A stretch of 64,000 bases of DNA from Linum tenue (GCA_946122785.1 CAMGYJ010000002.1:43240495-43304494), one strand, 5' to 3'. Shown: positions 36,921 through 49,226, counted from the first letter of the stretch. Notes: generated by a model from the letters alone, not told the origin. Numbers and translations: made by a program.

Positions 36921-37074
36921 CATTGTAACCCAGCCAAACAATCACCAAAACCAAACACCCTTGAAAAACACGAGTTCAATGAGACCTTGTGTCTTGTGTG
37001 GGAAGGTGGGGTGGATGAGTAGCTCTTGACTTTTGAGGATTGGTTTTGGTGATAGTTAAATTGATACAATGTTA
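36921..37074. repeat. Small fold-back element
   Basis: An AACAATCACCAAAACCAA arm near 36937 is mirrored by TTGGTTTTGGTGATAG near 37041. Flanking CATTGTA is mirrored by TACAATG. A further partial copy, CCAAACAATCACAACCAAAA, lies at about 37290. It is probably a MITE with additional scattered arms. Confidence 0.5.
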
Positions 37075-37358
37075 TCAATGCATGCATAATAATATACATG
37101 TATGTAAGAAAATTGTTGTATTGTAGTTTACATTGTTTGGTTTCTGTGATAGTTATTCAAATATTAAAATAAGTTATATTACTTTTTGGATGAAATGTCA
37201 CTTTTGCCCTTTGTTTTTAATATTAAAAAAGCAACACAAAAAAAAGGTAGGGACATAGTTGGAACAAAACAAAACCCAACAATCTCTACCAAACAATCAC
37301 AACCAAAACTTGAGATTTAACTATCGAGTTGCAAATAATTTGAATTGTAGTGGGCGAG

Positions 37359-38077
37359 CAGTGGCGGACCCAGAATTGTCGAAAAGGGGTGTCGCCGATA
37401 AAAAATGATACAAAATAAAAAATAAATAGATAAAAATAAAAAATACTAGAATTTAATTCATAAGTTCACAATGTCATGTTTACTTCGAATCATGACGATT
37501 TTTCATATCCTGAATTTTTTTAAAATACATTTATCGCTTATTTTTCAAATCAAACCTTTTTCGATGTGCATAACCATATAATCATTCATAAATTAGTCAC
37601 TAAAACGACGAAAATCGAGTCACGCCTAAAATCAAAGTTAAAATAAATTAGTTTTCAATCAAATATAGTACACCACAATCTACCAAATGACAACTTCAGA
37701 CAAAATAAAGTATACCTAAAGTCATATCATTAGTATTTTTTTCTCTAGTTCTAACAAATTAACCAAAATCAAAGCAAAAACTACCATAAATCTACTCAAT
37801 TCACCTATTAACTACAAATTGACAAGTTAATTTGGGAGAAATTTGGGTTGTGGGTTACTTTAAAACAAGTATGCTTATTTGATTTTACTTATTATTGTTA
37901 ATTACTAATTATGATGAATAACTTTATAACAATTAAATTATTGTCGTGTAATGAAGGTGTGTCGCTTATAAGTATTAGAGTGGTGTCGCAATTCTCAAGT
38001 TAAATTTTTTGTAAATAAAAAATGGAGGTCCTTCACAAAATTTTCGGACGAAGGGGTGTCGTCTGCCCCTGTGGGCA
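37359..38077. mobile_element. Possible DNA transposon remnant beginning CAGTGGCGGACCCAG
   Basis: The left edge carries CAGTGGCGGACCCAG, a widespread terminal sequence of plant non-autonomous elements, followed by AAAAGGGGTGTCGCC. Near the right edge GAAGGGGTGTCGTCTGC recurs, but a clean inverted terminus is not visible. No coding capacity. Confidence 0.35.
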
Positions 38078-38683
38078 GATTGATGTAGGTGGATTGAGCA
38101 TTGATAAATATTTTATTCACATTTATTCGGGTGAATTGCGAGTCACCCAAATGTCCCGCATCATACTTTGACATGACAAGAAGTTGTTTGTTTTTTATAC
38201 TATCAAATAACAATAATGTTTTCTAAGTGCAATACATGCCGGCCATCGACTTTTAAAAATGTAAAATAAAGAATATTTTTGGATTACTATTATTGGTAAC
38301 TATAAAGGTTGTCAAATTGGATAAATCCATCGAGCCGACTTGACAAGTGGTTTAAGCTTTAATGGTCGGATAGAGTTGAACCAGTTCAAGTCAGTTTTAA
38401 CATGATATGTGAGAAAACTTCTAGTACCAAATAGATTATGCATATATTTGACATATTTTAAAACAATCTCACTAATCTACATTCATATATTTGAATTACG
38501 TGTATTTTAGATGCAAGTATTTCATATACATGCATTTCAAAATACACGGTATTTAAAATACACATGTCCAAACACACCGTAGTAAGTTAATAGCTAGAAT
38601 ACTAGATAGATGAAAGCAACTAGTGACAATACTTTCAGTTCCCTGCAAATCACTCTTAGGCCATATTTGGTAGTTAAGACCAA

Positions 38684-38877
38684 TGCAGTCAAAAGCGCGA
38701 TTCTATCTAGAAGCGGTTGGGTGACCTAAAAGAGTAAAACCGTAAGTTTTTAAGTTTTGAAGCGTAGATTTTGACTACATTTGTAAGGGAAAATCACGAT
38801 TCTACGTAGAAGCGTTTTGGTGACCTAAAAAGGTAAAAGCGTAAGCTTTTAAGTTTAAAAGTGCGATTTTGACTGCA
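38684..38877. repeat. Tandem dimer of a ~95-bp fold-back unit
   Basis: Two direct copies (about 38684-38777 and 38787-38877) share TAGAAGCG, GGTGACCTAAAA and GTAAG-TTTTAAGTTT. Each unit also begins with GCAGTCAAAA-like sequence and ends with its inverse, TTTTGACT(A/G)CA, so the dimer can fold in several ways. Confidence 0.7.
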
Positions 38878-39009
38878 CTGGTTAAGACTTAAGATTGTCT
38901 AAATTGTTGTAAAAAAACCAATTTATGTATTTTAATTAGATGTATTATTTCAATATATGAACTTGTAAATATATTGCTAGGAGATTGATCATTTTGGTGT
39001 AATTAATTT

Positions 39010-39290
39010 GATGTAATTAGCAAATATGACATTTACCCATTTACGGAGTTGGACGGAAACTAATGGGAGAGTGACTAAATGTGACCTGTTTCAGTAATTT
39101 GAGTGACTAAATGTGACATGTTTCAGTAATTCGAGTGACCGGAGTTGGACGTAGGCTAACGGGAGAGTGAATAAATGTGACATGTTTCAGTAATTCGAAT
39201 GACCAAAATTGATATTAAAATTTTCTAGTAATTAAACATGTCACAAATTAACAATCTCAGTGACCAAATGTGGCATTTATCCGTTTTTAA
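39010..39290. repeat. Truncated copy of the GGGTAAATG/TTTGGTCACT element family
   Basis: Contains repeated blocks such as GAGTGACTAAATGTGAC, ATGTTTCAGTAATTCGAGTG and GTTGGACG(G/T)A. The right end reads CAGTGACCAAATGTGGCATT, the inverse of the family terminus seen at 52357 and 61354. Confidence 0.65.
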
Positions 39291-39299
39291 ATCTTTATA

Positions 39300-40161
39300 T
39301 TCTATTTTCCCAGCCTACGATTTGGGCACTGAGGGCTTGCTTGGTGGCACGTAATAAGCATAATTCTTTTGGATGCATAACAAGTAGTTAGCAAAGCATA
39401 ATCACATCTTTGCGAGTATAGAGCCCACCCAACATGGCCCGGGAATATGTCAATGTGGCCAGCTTTGCAAGTTGCCGGCGCCTACCAAAACAATATGCAT
39501 GTAGCTCTAGCCTCTAGGTCTTGGTTTTGCCATTTGCTTCCTTTCAAACTCCCAACTACTTATTATTATTGAAACCTAATACTGAAACAAAAATTATTTT
39601 ATTTCTACAACTCTAATAAAAAATATAACTTTGTTAAACTACATTATAATACTCGTAATATAACATAATAATAATCGTACTGCTCATACTCTAAAAAAGA
39701 AATGTGGTAAAATTAGTTGTTGGCGGTAATTGGATAGATTCATGGATATGTGGATTGATGCTTGATGGATTGGATCAAATTAATAGTTGTATTGGATTCA
39801 TGGATCCAAATGACACTAAACATTGGACTATTTTGAAAATTTTAGGTACTAAAATGTCATTATGGAAAATTTTAGACACCTAATTTTTAATAATATTGTA
39901 ATTAAAAAAAATAAAAACTTAGGTATCAAACTGTAAAATATAAAAAGTGTAGGTACTACTGTAATTTTCCAAATATACAATTTATGAATCCACCATTCAT
40001 TTGGAATTGAATAAAAAAGGTTTGAATTTAACTAGATTGGATTAGTTCGATTATTTGTTGGATGAATTGAATTGGAGAATTTGATTCATATTAGAGTGTA
40101 TATATGTCTTTGATTATTAATAAAAATGGGAACTTGGAAGCTAAATGTATACAATTTTTTA
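39300..40161. other. AT-rich intergenic DNA
   Basis: No supported gene. Runs of A/T and short TGGATT-rich repeats (39730-40090). Confidence 0.45.
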
Positions 40162-40166
40162 TTTAG

Positions 40167-40720
40167 TGTTTATGCCTGGAATGTACCGGGCGGTTTGCGA
40201 GGCTTCACGGTCTTCGTGCGGTCTTGGGAGGATGAGAGGCGACCTTCGAATTCCTGCAACAAAGGTCCTCAGGGGAGCCCTGGGACCTCCTCCGATGCCT
40301 AAGTTAGTGAGAGAAGTGGATATAGTGAATAAGAGAGAGAATGGAGTAGATAGAAGTTACCCCAAATGTGTCCCATGAGTGGGTATTTATACTAGTGGAT
40401 GTCGGAGTGAGGATAATTAATGCCCTGTCGGGCGTCCAAGGTCGCATAAGGACCTGTTCTCAGGAGGCTGTCAGGATCGTACCTTTGTCAGCCTTCGTAC
40501 TAAGGTGTCAGACGAACGTTGTTCCCAAATGTCGGGCGGTTACCCAGGGACCCGATCAGGCGATGTCAGGCGGTTCTTCCTGGTCAGAGGCGCGGAAGAC
40601 CGCCTTTGGACCACTGTCCGATTTATTTTCGGGCCCATCTGGGTTGGGCTTGCTCGCCTTTCTGGGCCTCTTGGTGTTTATGGGCTTGGTGGCCCATGTG
40701 TTTTAATGATTGGCCCAACA
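40167..40720 (-). repeat. 3' LTR of the Tat-like element
   Basis: TG...CA repeat of 554 bp, next to the TTTAG duplication. An AAGGGGCAAA purine run abuts it (40721-40730, read on the minus strand), the probable polypurine tract. Confidence 0.95.
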
Positions 40721-41287
40721 TTTGCCCCTTAGGCGTGAGAGGCTTTGGGCTTTCGCGGCTAAACGATCATCTTGTCATCATTAAGCGGTCATATGGACGC
40801 CATACCCATGACAACCCGCCTGCCCCTGGACGCGAGGGCACGAAGCGGGAACGTCTGAGGGGCCACTAAGGAAGCCCCCGGCTTTTGATTTCGGCGAATT
40901 GCCGCCACGTGTCAAATCTCGATTGTGGCGCCTTGACATGACTAGGCGAAAACGTCACTTCGGGTGGTTGGAGACTCGAAGTTTGCTTTAAGTAGCTCTA
41001 GGGGGAGAGCTTTTCCGCCATTTTGGTTTCCTCTTTTATGAATAGTTCGTCTTCTTCCCTCCCTTGTCTTGGAGGAACGCCGACTCTCTTCGCCGACGTT
41101 TGTCTATATAGTCCGAGCGTTGCGCCAGGTAAGATTTTGCCCCTTTCCTTCGCTTTTGTGCGGTTGTCTCTGTTCTTACTTTTTGCTCTCTTGTTCGTTT
41201 CGCGATTGGGCTCGTCGCTTTGACCTGGTGCCGGTTGCGCGAACTCATCCGGCACAACGGTGACGTCGGCTTCTTGCTCGCCAGCCG

Positions 41288-43723
41288 ATGTCGAGTGAGG
41301 CGAGGGCGCCTTCCCTTGTTGTGGGAAGCGATGGGGCGGCTGTCACGGCTGATGTCGTCGATCCCGACCGCGTTCCCACCGTTGTTTTGGAGTCGAATCC
41401 GGTGGTCGCTGCCTCGCTGCCTCAGCCGCCTATCGTCGCGAAGAGGGTTGCGGGATCCTCTGTTGGGACCGCCATTGCTGTGCAACGTATGACCTGCTTT
41501 TCTCCCACTAGAACCGCCTCTGAGTGCGTGTGGGATTTATCCGAGCTAGAATTGTACGTTGTGAGTGGTTCTGAAGTGCGCGATTGCTTCGTCAGTCTCT
41601 CTTTAGACTTAGATGATTCTTTTGCTAACATCCGCCCTGTACCAGCTGGGGGTATGGCTACTTCGTCTGCAGTTGGGGATAACATGGGTGGTTTTGGGTG
41701 GGTAGATTTAGGTAGTATACCTTTGGATGAGGATGAAGCGGTTGATAGTGAGGGCGTGCGATCTGAGGCGCATCCGAGTACATCGTCTTCTGTGGAGACA
41801 TTGGACGAGGGAGATGGGGAACCGCTCGTTCGTGTTATTGCGGATCCTGTTTATACTATCTTGCGGCATGAAGGGATGTGGGAGGATCAGGCGGTTCCTG
41901 CTGGTGTACTGGAATTGGGACCGGCGTACACGGCGGGTTTTCAGCCTGAGCAGGTCCTCCACCGTCTGAAGTCGCTAACCCTCCCCTCTGATTGGGTTTA
42001 TGCGACCCCTTCGGAGGGCGGTCGCTCTGGGTCTTGCCCAACCGGATGGCTTCCTATCCATGTGGGGCAGGTCAAGTTGGGGTTGCGGTTTCCGTTAGAC
42101 CCCATCCTTACTAAGGTGCTGCTCCGGCTTGGGTGCTCCTTGGGACGCCTGTCCCCGACGATATTCTTTCACTCGGTGATGTACCATTGGGCTTGTGACC
42201 GCCTCAACGAGGAACCTTCCTTTGATGCTTTTCGCCTGCTGTATAAGATTCAGGATACGACAAATTGTTGGTCGATCAGGAGGCGGGATGGCGCTGTAGG
42301 CCTTGTTACTGGGGCGCCGAAGTTGGATTCTCCTTGGTTCAGGGAGTATTTCTTCGCGCGTCCTTCCTGAAAGTGGTACTCGGGCGATGAGGAACCGCCG
42401 ACGGGTTATGCGGTCAGCTCTAAGGAGGCGTGGTGTTCCTCTAGTCAGTTTCCACAGTCAGTGAAAGACCACGTAGGCCGCTTGGTAGAGGGATTCCAGC
42501 TGCGGGTGACGCGTAGCGGTCTTGAGAGCGCTTACCAGCATGTGCGCGGCTTCTATGGTTAGTAAAATCGTGTCGTATTGTTCTTTTTCGCGTTGCTGCT
42601 GCAAAGACTGGTGCGCCCTCTTCTTTGGCGGTAGCGGGGAAGACAGCTCCCGTGACCGCAGCAACGATGGCCGCCTCTGCTGCCGCGTCCGTTGCTCCTA
42701 CGATGATGACCCGTGGTGCGGGGAAGAGACCGCCAGGGACAAGTAGCCCCCAAGGGGCTGTGAAGCGTCCTAAAGCGGGGTTAACTCAGGGAAGAACTGG
42801 AGTGGCGCGGGGCAAGGCCGCTCGTCAAACTGACAAGTCTCACCCCATAAGTTTGCCCCCTCTCGCGGCGACCGACACTGAGGCGGCTGAGCTAGCGTTC
42901 CATACTGTGAGCGATCAGCTTGATATGCCATCGGAGTATACTGCGACCTCACAGGGGTGCAACCGAAGACTCGCTGGGATTGCTTCTCAGTTTTTTTTCT
43001 CGGTGAGTTTTTGTATTTCGATCATTGGCACTTGTCATGAGACATGATTGACGTGGTCATGTTTTCCCTTTGCAGGCTCAGATTGGATTTTCGCAGATCA
43101 TTATGCTGAATGACCGCCTATCCAAGACCGTTGATGAGAATGTGGTTGAGATAGCCAAGTTGAAGAAGAATCTGGCTGAAGGGCGGTCGGCATTGATAGG
43201 AGAGCTGCGACCCGATTTGGAACGCGGTTTCGAGGAGCGGTTGTCCAAGCAACGGGAAGAGCTGTCTGCGGAGAAAAAGGCCCGGGTGGCGGTCGAGCGG
43301 GAGCGGGACAGTATGCAAAAGAAGCTTCAGCAAGCAGAAGAGATCGGGAGGACGTTATTGGAGGAACAAGAGTCGCTTCAGAAGGGGATAGACGCCCTCA
43401 AGCTGGAGAAGGCCACCCTTCAAGAGGGTCGCAAGGCGGAGTTGGCCGCCGCTCGGGCTGAGGCGGGTTCGGCCTATCTGCAGTCCGCGGAGTTCCAGAC
43501 CCTTGATGGGGAGAAGTACAAAAAGATAGTGGGAGATGTTGTGGCCGCGATCCGTCATTTGTTCCGCAGCGACCAACCGGATGCAGTTTGGGATACTGAC
43601 AAGGTTTGGGACGCGATTGGGGCTTGGACGGATAGTGATGTGAACTCCGAGGCGGACGATGAAGGTGATGAAGAAGCCGGCGATGAGGGGGAGCAGGATA
43701 GTGAGCGGTCTCCAGATGTCTGA
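41288..43723 (+). CDS. Antisense gene of the Tat-like element (Transposase_28-like plus coiled coil)
   Basis: The frame opens at ATG 41288. The first exon has an acidic, disordered N-terminus, then a domain with LGLRFPLDPILTKVLLRLG and SPTIFFHSVMYHWACDRLNE, which I recognise as the plant Transposase_28 (putative gypsy-type transposon) family. A TGA at 42368-42370 interrupts it, but the frame continues for about 60 codons to a donor near 42559. A second Ala/Thr/Lys-rich exon runs from about 42600 to 43002. The third, 43076-43723, encodes a long Glu/Lys-rich coiled coil (QREELSAEKKARVAVERE) and a very acidic tail. Splice sites GTGAGT at 43003 and TGCAG at 43071-43075 fit. Its function is unknown; such antisense ORFs are typical of the Tat lineage. 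The internal stop suggests this copy is inactive. Confidence 0.7.
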
Positions 43724-43739
43724 TGCTTTGTTTCATTCG

Positions 43740-46700
43740 AACCTCCAGGCGGTTGATGTTTTGTATTTGTGACTTGTGAATTTCCGGACCGCTCGATGTC
43801 CGTTATTTTGTGCGTGTTTTCTTTGTAGCTTCGAGGGTTTGAACCGCTACTGCTTTGTGTATCCCTGACTTTTGCATGTTTGGATCGCAGACTCAGTGAT
43901 CGTGGCGCCTAATAGCTTGCCTTATTGTGAGTGCGGTTTCACCAATGCTAGCGGTGAGAGTTTTGGTAAGGGGCGGGTTACACCGCGGGGGTTTGCTCCC
44001 TTAAGTTTTGCTTTTGTTGGAGCAAGTACCAGCACCTCTGAGGGTCGTGCGCTGCTGGGGCGACCCTTGGCAGCGTTGGATGTGATTTCCTCGTTAGTGG
44101 GTGCGTTCAGAGGGTAATTTGTTCTGTCGTGGTCTGTGGCCAGGTGTTAGCGAAAACATGAAACATGTGAATGAAGGGACCGTGCTTGGGACTAAACGGT
44201 CTTGCGAGCTTGCTGCATGAGAGGGAAGCGGCCACCTTGGGTTTGTACGCTTGGACGCGAAGGGCGGGGAGGTTCCGCTCTTCCGGGGCGACCGCATTAG
44301 AACCATATGTCAAGGCGAATTGAGTTTCACCCGTAGCGGTTTTATGTGTCGTGCGATGCGCCCATAGGACATGCGGGATTTCGCTTGTCCATGCCCCTTT
44401 CAGCCCTTAGAGGATCAGCTTGTTTGATGTTTTGGCCTGACCGTTCGTCTGCGGGTATGCCACAGAGGCCATCGTGTATGACATGCGGTTTCTGGCGCAG
44501 AAATTTTCGAATGGTCGACAGTCGAATTGGGTGGTGGAGAGTGTTGTTTTCTCGAACGGTCGTTTGACACATTTCGCGTTATTCTTTTAAACCTTTCGAA
44601 AGGTGTTTCTCCTTTGAGCCTGTCGGGAGGCGTGAGAGCCTGTGGGAAGACATTTTTCCTTTAGGCCTGTCGGAATGCGTTTCTCTTCAAGCTTACCCGG
44701 AGGCGTGTGGGCCTGTCGGCACTAGAAGGTGGAATATTCCCGTGGTGGGAGTGTCGCTCGTCGACTTTGACATTTTTCGTGAAGAGAGCGCTCGATGGGA
44801 GCGTCTTCAAGAGGCGGGATGTCCTCATAGTCTTTTGGCTTCTAAGAAGCGTGTGAGTCATCAGCTTCTTGGGCGGATATGAGATACTTCAGACTGTGTC
44901 TGAGTAGTACTTTCTCAGGCGCCTGTCATTCCGTGTTTTTGGAGACTGGGACGCCTTCCATGGTTGCATTACACTTGTCGCGGTTTTACCTTTCATGTTT
45001 GAGCGCGGAGGGAGGGTAAGTTTACTTCGTCTGGGGCGACCGTTTCGGTGCCGTATGTCAGAGCGAAGGGGGTATCTCCCGTGGCCGTCTTGTAGGTCGT
45101 GTGATGCGACCATAGGATGTGTAGGAGCTCAGTCATCCTTGCCCCTTAAGCGTCCCGGAGACGCTTGCTTGAGGGTACATCACTGATGCTTTGGTGTCCA
45201 TGGCGTGGTTTGGCGCGCGAGGATTATTCTGTTATCCTTTCAAGCTTCTCGGGAGGTGCCTCCTCTTTGAGCTTGTTGGGAGGTATGTGAGCCTGTTGGA
45301 AGGCGTTTTCCTTAGGTCCTGTCGGGAGGCGTTTCTCCTCTAGCCTATTAGGAGGCGTGTGAGCCTATCGACGGGTGTTTTGATGATGACGATATGCTTG
45401 TGAAAAGCGAGATTGGGCTTTCGCCTTAGTGGAAGATGCATCCCCGTGAGATGAGCATCTCATGGAGGCGAAATATACTCGATGAGAGTGTCGTTGTGAG
45501 GTGAAACATTCCCCGAAGGGCGCGCCGCTGGGAGGCGATTTTCGGGCCTTGCCCGGAGGTGGAAGGCACGAATCGTGCCTAGAGGGAGGGTCGCTCGAAG
45601 GGAGCATCGCTCGGGGGCGGTTTTTGGGCCTTGCCCCGAAGGCGGAAGGCGTGAATCGTTCCCGGAGGGAGCATCGCTCATAGGCAGAAATCATTCTCCG
45701 AAAGGAGCATTGCTCGGAGGCGAATTTTGGACCGTGCCCGGGGGCTTGAAGCATTGCACTTGAGACATATTTTTGTACAAAATATTTACCTTTGTGATTT
45801 GTCGTAGGAAAAGTAAGAGTCAAATTCCGAGCGCTACAGATCATATGTACAAGACCTCACTGTAGCATACTGGTGAGCACCGTTCATCTTATCGAGTTAG
45901 GACTCGCATTCGAATCCTGGTATAGGCACTTCTTTTTTGTATAGAAGGCTTGTTGCTGAGCAGGAGGATGGAGGGGGTTCACGTTGTTGACTTGGAGAGG
46001 GTTATGCTGTGCCCGCACAATGGGCCTCTACGTGGGCGCCGTTGGCTAGGCGGGCCGTGATTGTATGCGAGACCACGTTCGCGGAGGAGGTTGCGATTCT
46101 GGGCATAAATATTGGGTTGCACCTGGTATGAGGTTCGCCGAGTGGGACAGGTTTACTGAAGGCAAGTCTTGTTTTCAGCCTACCGGGAGGCGCTTCTTTT
46201 TGGTTTGTCGAGAGGCATTCTGTCTTTCAGCCTTCTGGGAGGCGTTTATCTCATGACTTTGCGGGAAGCGCTTTGGGATCTTTGAACAAACAGAGAGCTT
46301 AGCCTGGAAGGCATGAAATTTGATTTGTATGCGGTTCCACGTTCGAAACGGCCACGGAAGACGTGGGTGATGACACAGCTGAGTATGACACACACGACCT
46401 GACTTATCTTGTGTCGACGCACCGCCATGTGGGAGACGGAGGTCGGGTGGGGTCCTCGGATGCGTGTGCGCGGACTTGCGTCTTAAGGCAGGCCGGACGA
46501 TTCGCACGGTTGGCGGACTCGAGTTGATGACTTGGAGTGCGGGCCAGGCAGAGGTGGGCCCGTGTGATGCGGGACTGGACCGCATTATGAAACCGAATGC
46601 AAGAGTAGAGGCCAAATGCTTTACCTCTGTCAAATGCTTTACACTCTTGGTGGGCCTAATGTACAGAGCATGATGGGCCGCATTGGAATCTTGGATGCGG

Positions 46701-48240
46701 TGCGTTGGTGGTGCCAGGTTAGACGCACACATGAGATTTGACGCGAGGCGGCCCAAGTCTTCAGTGATAACGTTGAGTGGGCTCGGAGGCGCCATAGGCC
46801 GAGTGGATGTTCGGGCGGCCCACTTGGAGGGCTGGAGGCGTGTACGTGGTTGTAGTCTTCTAGTCGAGGGCACTTCCATCAAATGGCTTCAAATGTCGAA
46901 TGTTGCCAATAGCAGACATAAAGCGGTTTTGTAGTGTAGCGACATGATCGAACTTTCGTTTCAAGTGGAAACGTTCTCGCGATGATAATATCGCACGGAG
47001 GGGGAACGTAGCATGGTGGTGATGATCATCTTGTGCTTGGCTGGATGAGGGTCTGAGGCTTTGCGGAGGCGGTCCTCCTTTATTTTTGCAGTGTGACAAT
47101 TGAGAGCTTCATGGGTCGTGTATGGCGTGTTGCCAAGCTTCGCTCGTTGTAGGCCATGGTTGGTTGTGGACCAGGATGCGGCCATTATATGCTTGGACTA
47201 CCGACTGGGATTGAGGTTGGAGCTCGACGCGAGGTTGCAGCTTGGACTTGGCAGACGGGTCTTGTGATCGGACTGGATGCGGATTGGGCCCGCACGGAGG
47301 TCTTGGCTCAGATGGTCTTGAAAGCTGAACGCTTTGTAGGTGACGGATTTGAGAGGTAGGCCGCCTTGAGACATAATGCGGGCTTAGCAGCTTTGGGAAG
47401 GCGCGCGGAATGGAATGGGCTTTGGAGGCAGCCTTTTGCACAAGTTCGAGGCGTGAAGATGTCACTTCTGCTGGGAGGCGGTATCATGTTAGCTATACTG
47501 ATGGCGCGCCTTCTGGGAGGCGGTTTCAGGCTTTTGCGTGGAGGGATAGCATGCGTGAAATAAGCATATCATGCGTGAAATATGTCATAGCACGGGATGT
47601 AGATCATGTGATGCGGTTTTACATCTGCGAAGGATGTGAGTGACAAACATAAGCATAACATGCGTGAAATATGTCATAGCATGGGGATGTAGTGAGAAAC
47701 ATCATTGTGTGCTATTAGGAGCGGTCTGCATGGCATAGTATTTGAATATATCTTATAAGGAAGTACTTAGCTTGAGAATAAGCGGTAGAAGACAGCTGGG
47801 AAGCGGTTTAAGTAGGACGAGTCGCTTTCTGATCCTCAAGGCGGTCTTGTGGCAGACTGGTAATTGCCCCTGCCTATGAGAGTTGGGTTAGGTGTTTGAG
47901 TATGGTGCACGGGTTTCTCTTCTTCTTTTCGTAAGTAGATGCCTCCAGTCTTCTAGTGGCGTGATGGGCTTGCTTATTGGACTTTCGGACGAAGGGGTCC
48001 GCGTGCGAGACGGATCGCGTTGATGAGGGAGGCGACCCATCGACGAGGGATAGGATCGCCTTGGAGAATCGGATGTGGAGTGAGGCGGTCCCGGTCTTGC
48101 ATCCGCTCGGTGGTGGAGCGAGGCGGTCCCGGCCTTGGGCTCCTGGCATGTTGGAGACGAGACGGCAGTTGGGCCGTGTTCGGTTCCTGCGCCGGATCTT
48201 GGAACAAATAGCTAAAAGGCGGCCGCCCCTATTGACATGA
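43740..48240. repeat. G-rich degenerate repeat region of the Tat-like element
   Basis: No protein domain in any frame. A motif like GCCTGTCGGGAGGCGT, often followed by T-rich sequence, recurs irregularly at 44616-44720, 45236-45375, 46176-46275 and 47465-47530. Between 45530 and 45760 a second motif (GGCGATTTTCGGGCCTTGCC, then GGGAGCATCGCTCG) repeats with a period of roughly 80 bp and shortens in later copies. Near 47545-47690 ATGCGTGAAATA(T/A)G(T/C)ATA-type units repeat. Long open frames here reflect low stop density in GC-rich repeats. Confidence 0.65.
45859..45930 (+). other. tRNA-like segment
   Basis: TGGTGAGCACCG resembles a D-arm/A-box and CATTCGAATCCTGG resembles a T-arm/B-box, spaced as in a tRNA, but the stems are imperfect. 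Probably a tRNA-derived scrap, not a functional tRNA gene. Confidence 0.3.
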
Positions 48241-48286
48241 GAAGATGTTGTCGCCGGCCAGTTGGCGTTCTTGTATCCTAATTAAT

Positions 48287-48305
48287 GCGGGTTCGAATCT
48301 TGGCC
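48287..48305 (+). other. tRNA T-arm-like segment
   Basis: GCGGGTTCGAATCTTGGCC looks like a tRNA T-arm with flanking acceptor bases. Just downstream (about 48345-48395), AATGAGTAGCGCATCGGACT resembles the D-arm and anticodon stem of a different tRNA. Confidence 0.3.
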
Positions 48306-48564
48306 AAGGAATTCCTTATTTTTTATTTCGTTGAGAACGAAGTCTGCTCAACTAAATGAGTAGCGCATCGGACTCCACTGTGGGCTTCCTTCGCAAGGCG
48401 GGTCGTGGATGGATGTGAGCCTAGTAAGGCTGCTTAGAGGGCGGTCACCTCCGGTTTGAGGTGCGTCGACTTTGAATGCAGGGGCGGGCCTTGAGCCCCA
48501 GGGTTGTGAGATGTTTGTAAAGCAATGATGATTGACCGCTGCGTTTGTAAAGCAAAAGGTTTCC

Positions 48565-48630
48565 TCGTAGTGTACTAGTTGTGTGAGCTCCTTTGTGGGG
48601 AGAGGATGTGGGTTCGAAACCCACCTATGA
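48565..48630 (+). other. tRNA-like fold with good T-arm
   Basis: Contains GTGGGTTCGAAACCCAC, a perfect 5-bp T-stem with a TTCGAAA loop, a CTCC/GGAG anticodon-like stem with a 7-base loop, and ends TCGTAG/CTATGA that can pair. At 66 bases with a poor D-arm it is shorter than a normal tRNA, so it is a probable tRNA-derived relic. Confidence 0.35.
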
Positions 48631-48657
48631 TGTTTTGCTCTCTGGGCGCTCCTTGAA

Positions 48658-49202
48658 GTGTCAAGGGTACCTCCGAAAATTTCTATCACCCCTTCCGGGA
48701 GGGAGGCATACCACGTCCGAAAATGACCGTTGAAGGTAACGGGAAACGCTCGGCACAAGACGGAGTCCGGGGCGTTGATGCGCTGCACCTTTGACATGAA
48801 CGCGCAAAGGTGGTCTGCGGGATCTGAGGTCCCTTTGTACGCGGGTAGTCCGAGGGAGGAGGAGTTTGGCGGTACTGGGGTCTTGAACAGCTTCTCGGAG
48901 AGCGGGTTTTTGAAGAACATTGGGACTCTTGTGTTTCCCGTAAGTCGACCGTAAATGTTTTTCAAGGATGCCTAGATCTGCATCTCTTCTCGCGTCCTTC
49001 CCCTCGACCCCTCGGGAGGGTCTTCCTTCGTTTTCGGTAGTTAGAGGATTTGCGACAGGCTGTCTTGCATGTTCGCGATTTGCATGTCATGACCTTTGAC
49101 TATCTCTTCAAACTCCGATTCGTCTTCGACTCTCGGCGATAGACCCCGGAGGGTGTTGTTCTGGGTCATTCCTTTGGGAGGAGCTTCGAAGTCGTCTCCC
49201 AT
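48658..49202 (-). pseudogene. Degenerate gag of the Tat-like element
   Basis: From ATG 49202 the minus strand reads a short acidic N-terminus, then after two in-frame stops (TAA at 49043-49041, TAG at 48974-48972) a gag capsid start: KNPLSEKLFKTPVPPNS, then YKGTSDPADHLCAFM, VLCRAFPVTFNGHFRTWY and SLPEGVIEIF. This is the Ty3 gag pattern (D-G-T-x-D-P-x-D-H-L then C-R-A-F-P-x-T-L). Similarity ends near 48665, well before a complete capsid, zinc knuckle or protease. The fragment cannot make working gag. Confidence 0.75.
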
Positions 49203-49226
49203 TTTTTCCCGGTGACGAAGTCGTGA

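Noticed and set aside
40145..40869. Frames beginning near 40145 and again at 49236 with identical proteins
   Set aside because: They are the two LTRs of the Tat-like element read through; the identity reflects the repeat, not a duplicated gene.
44094..48240. Dozens of open frames of 60-235 codons on both strands
   Set aside because: Low stop density in GC-rich degenerate repeats; no domains and no consistent frame.
48565..48630. A functional tRNA gene
   Set aside because: Only 66 bases with a weak D-arm; the T-arm is good but the overall fold is below what a working tRNA needs.
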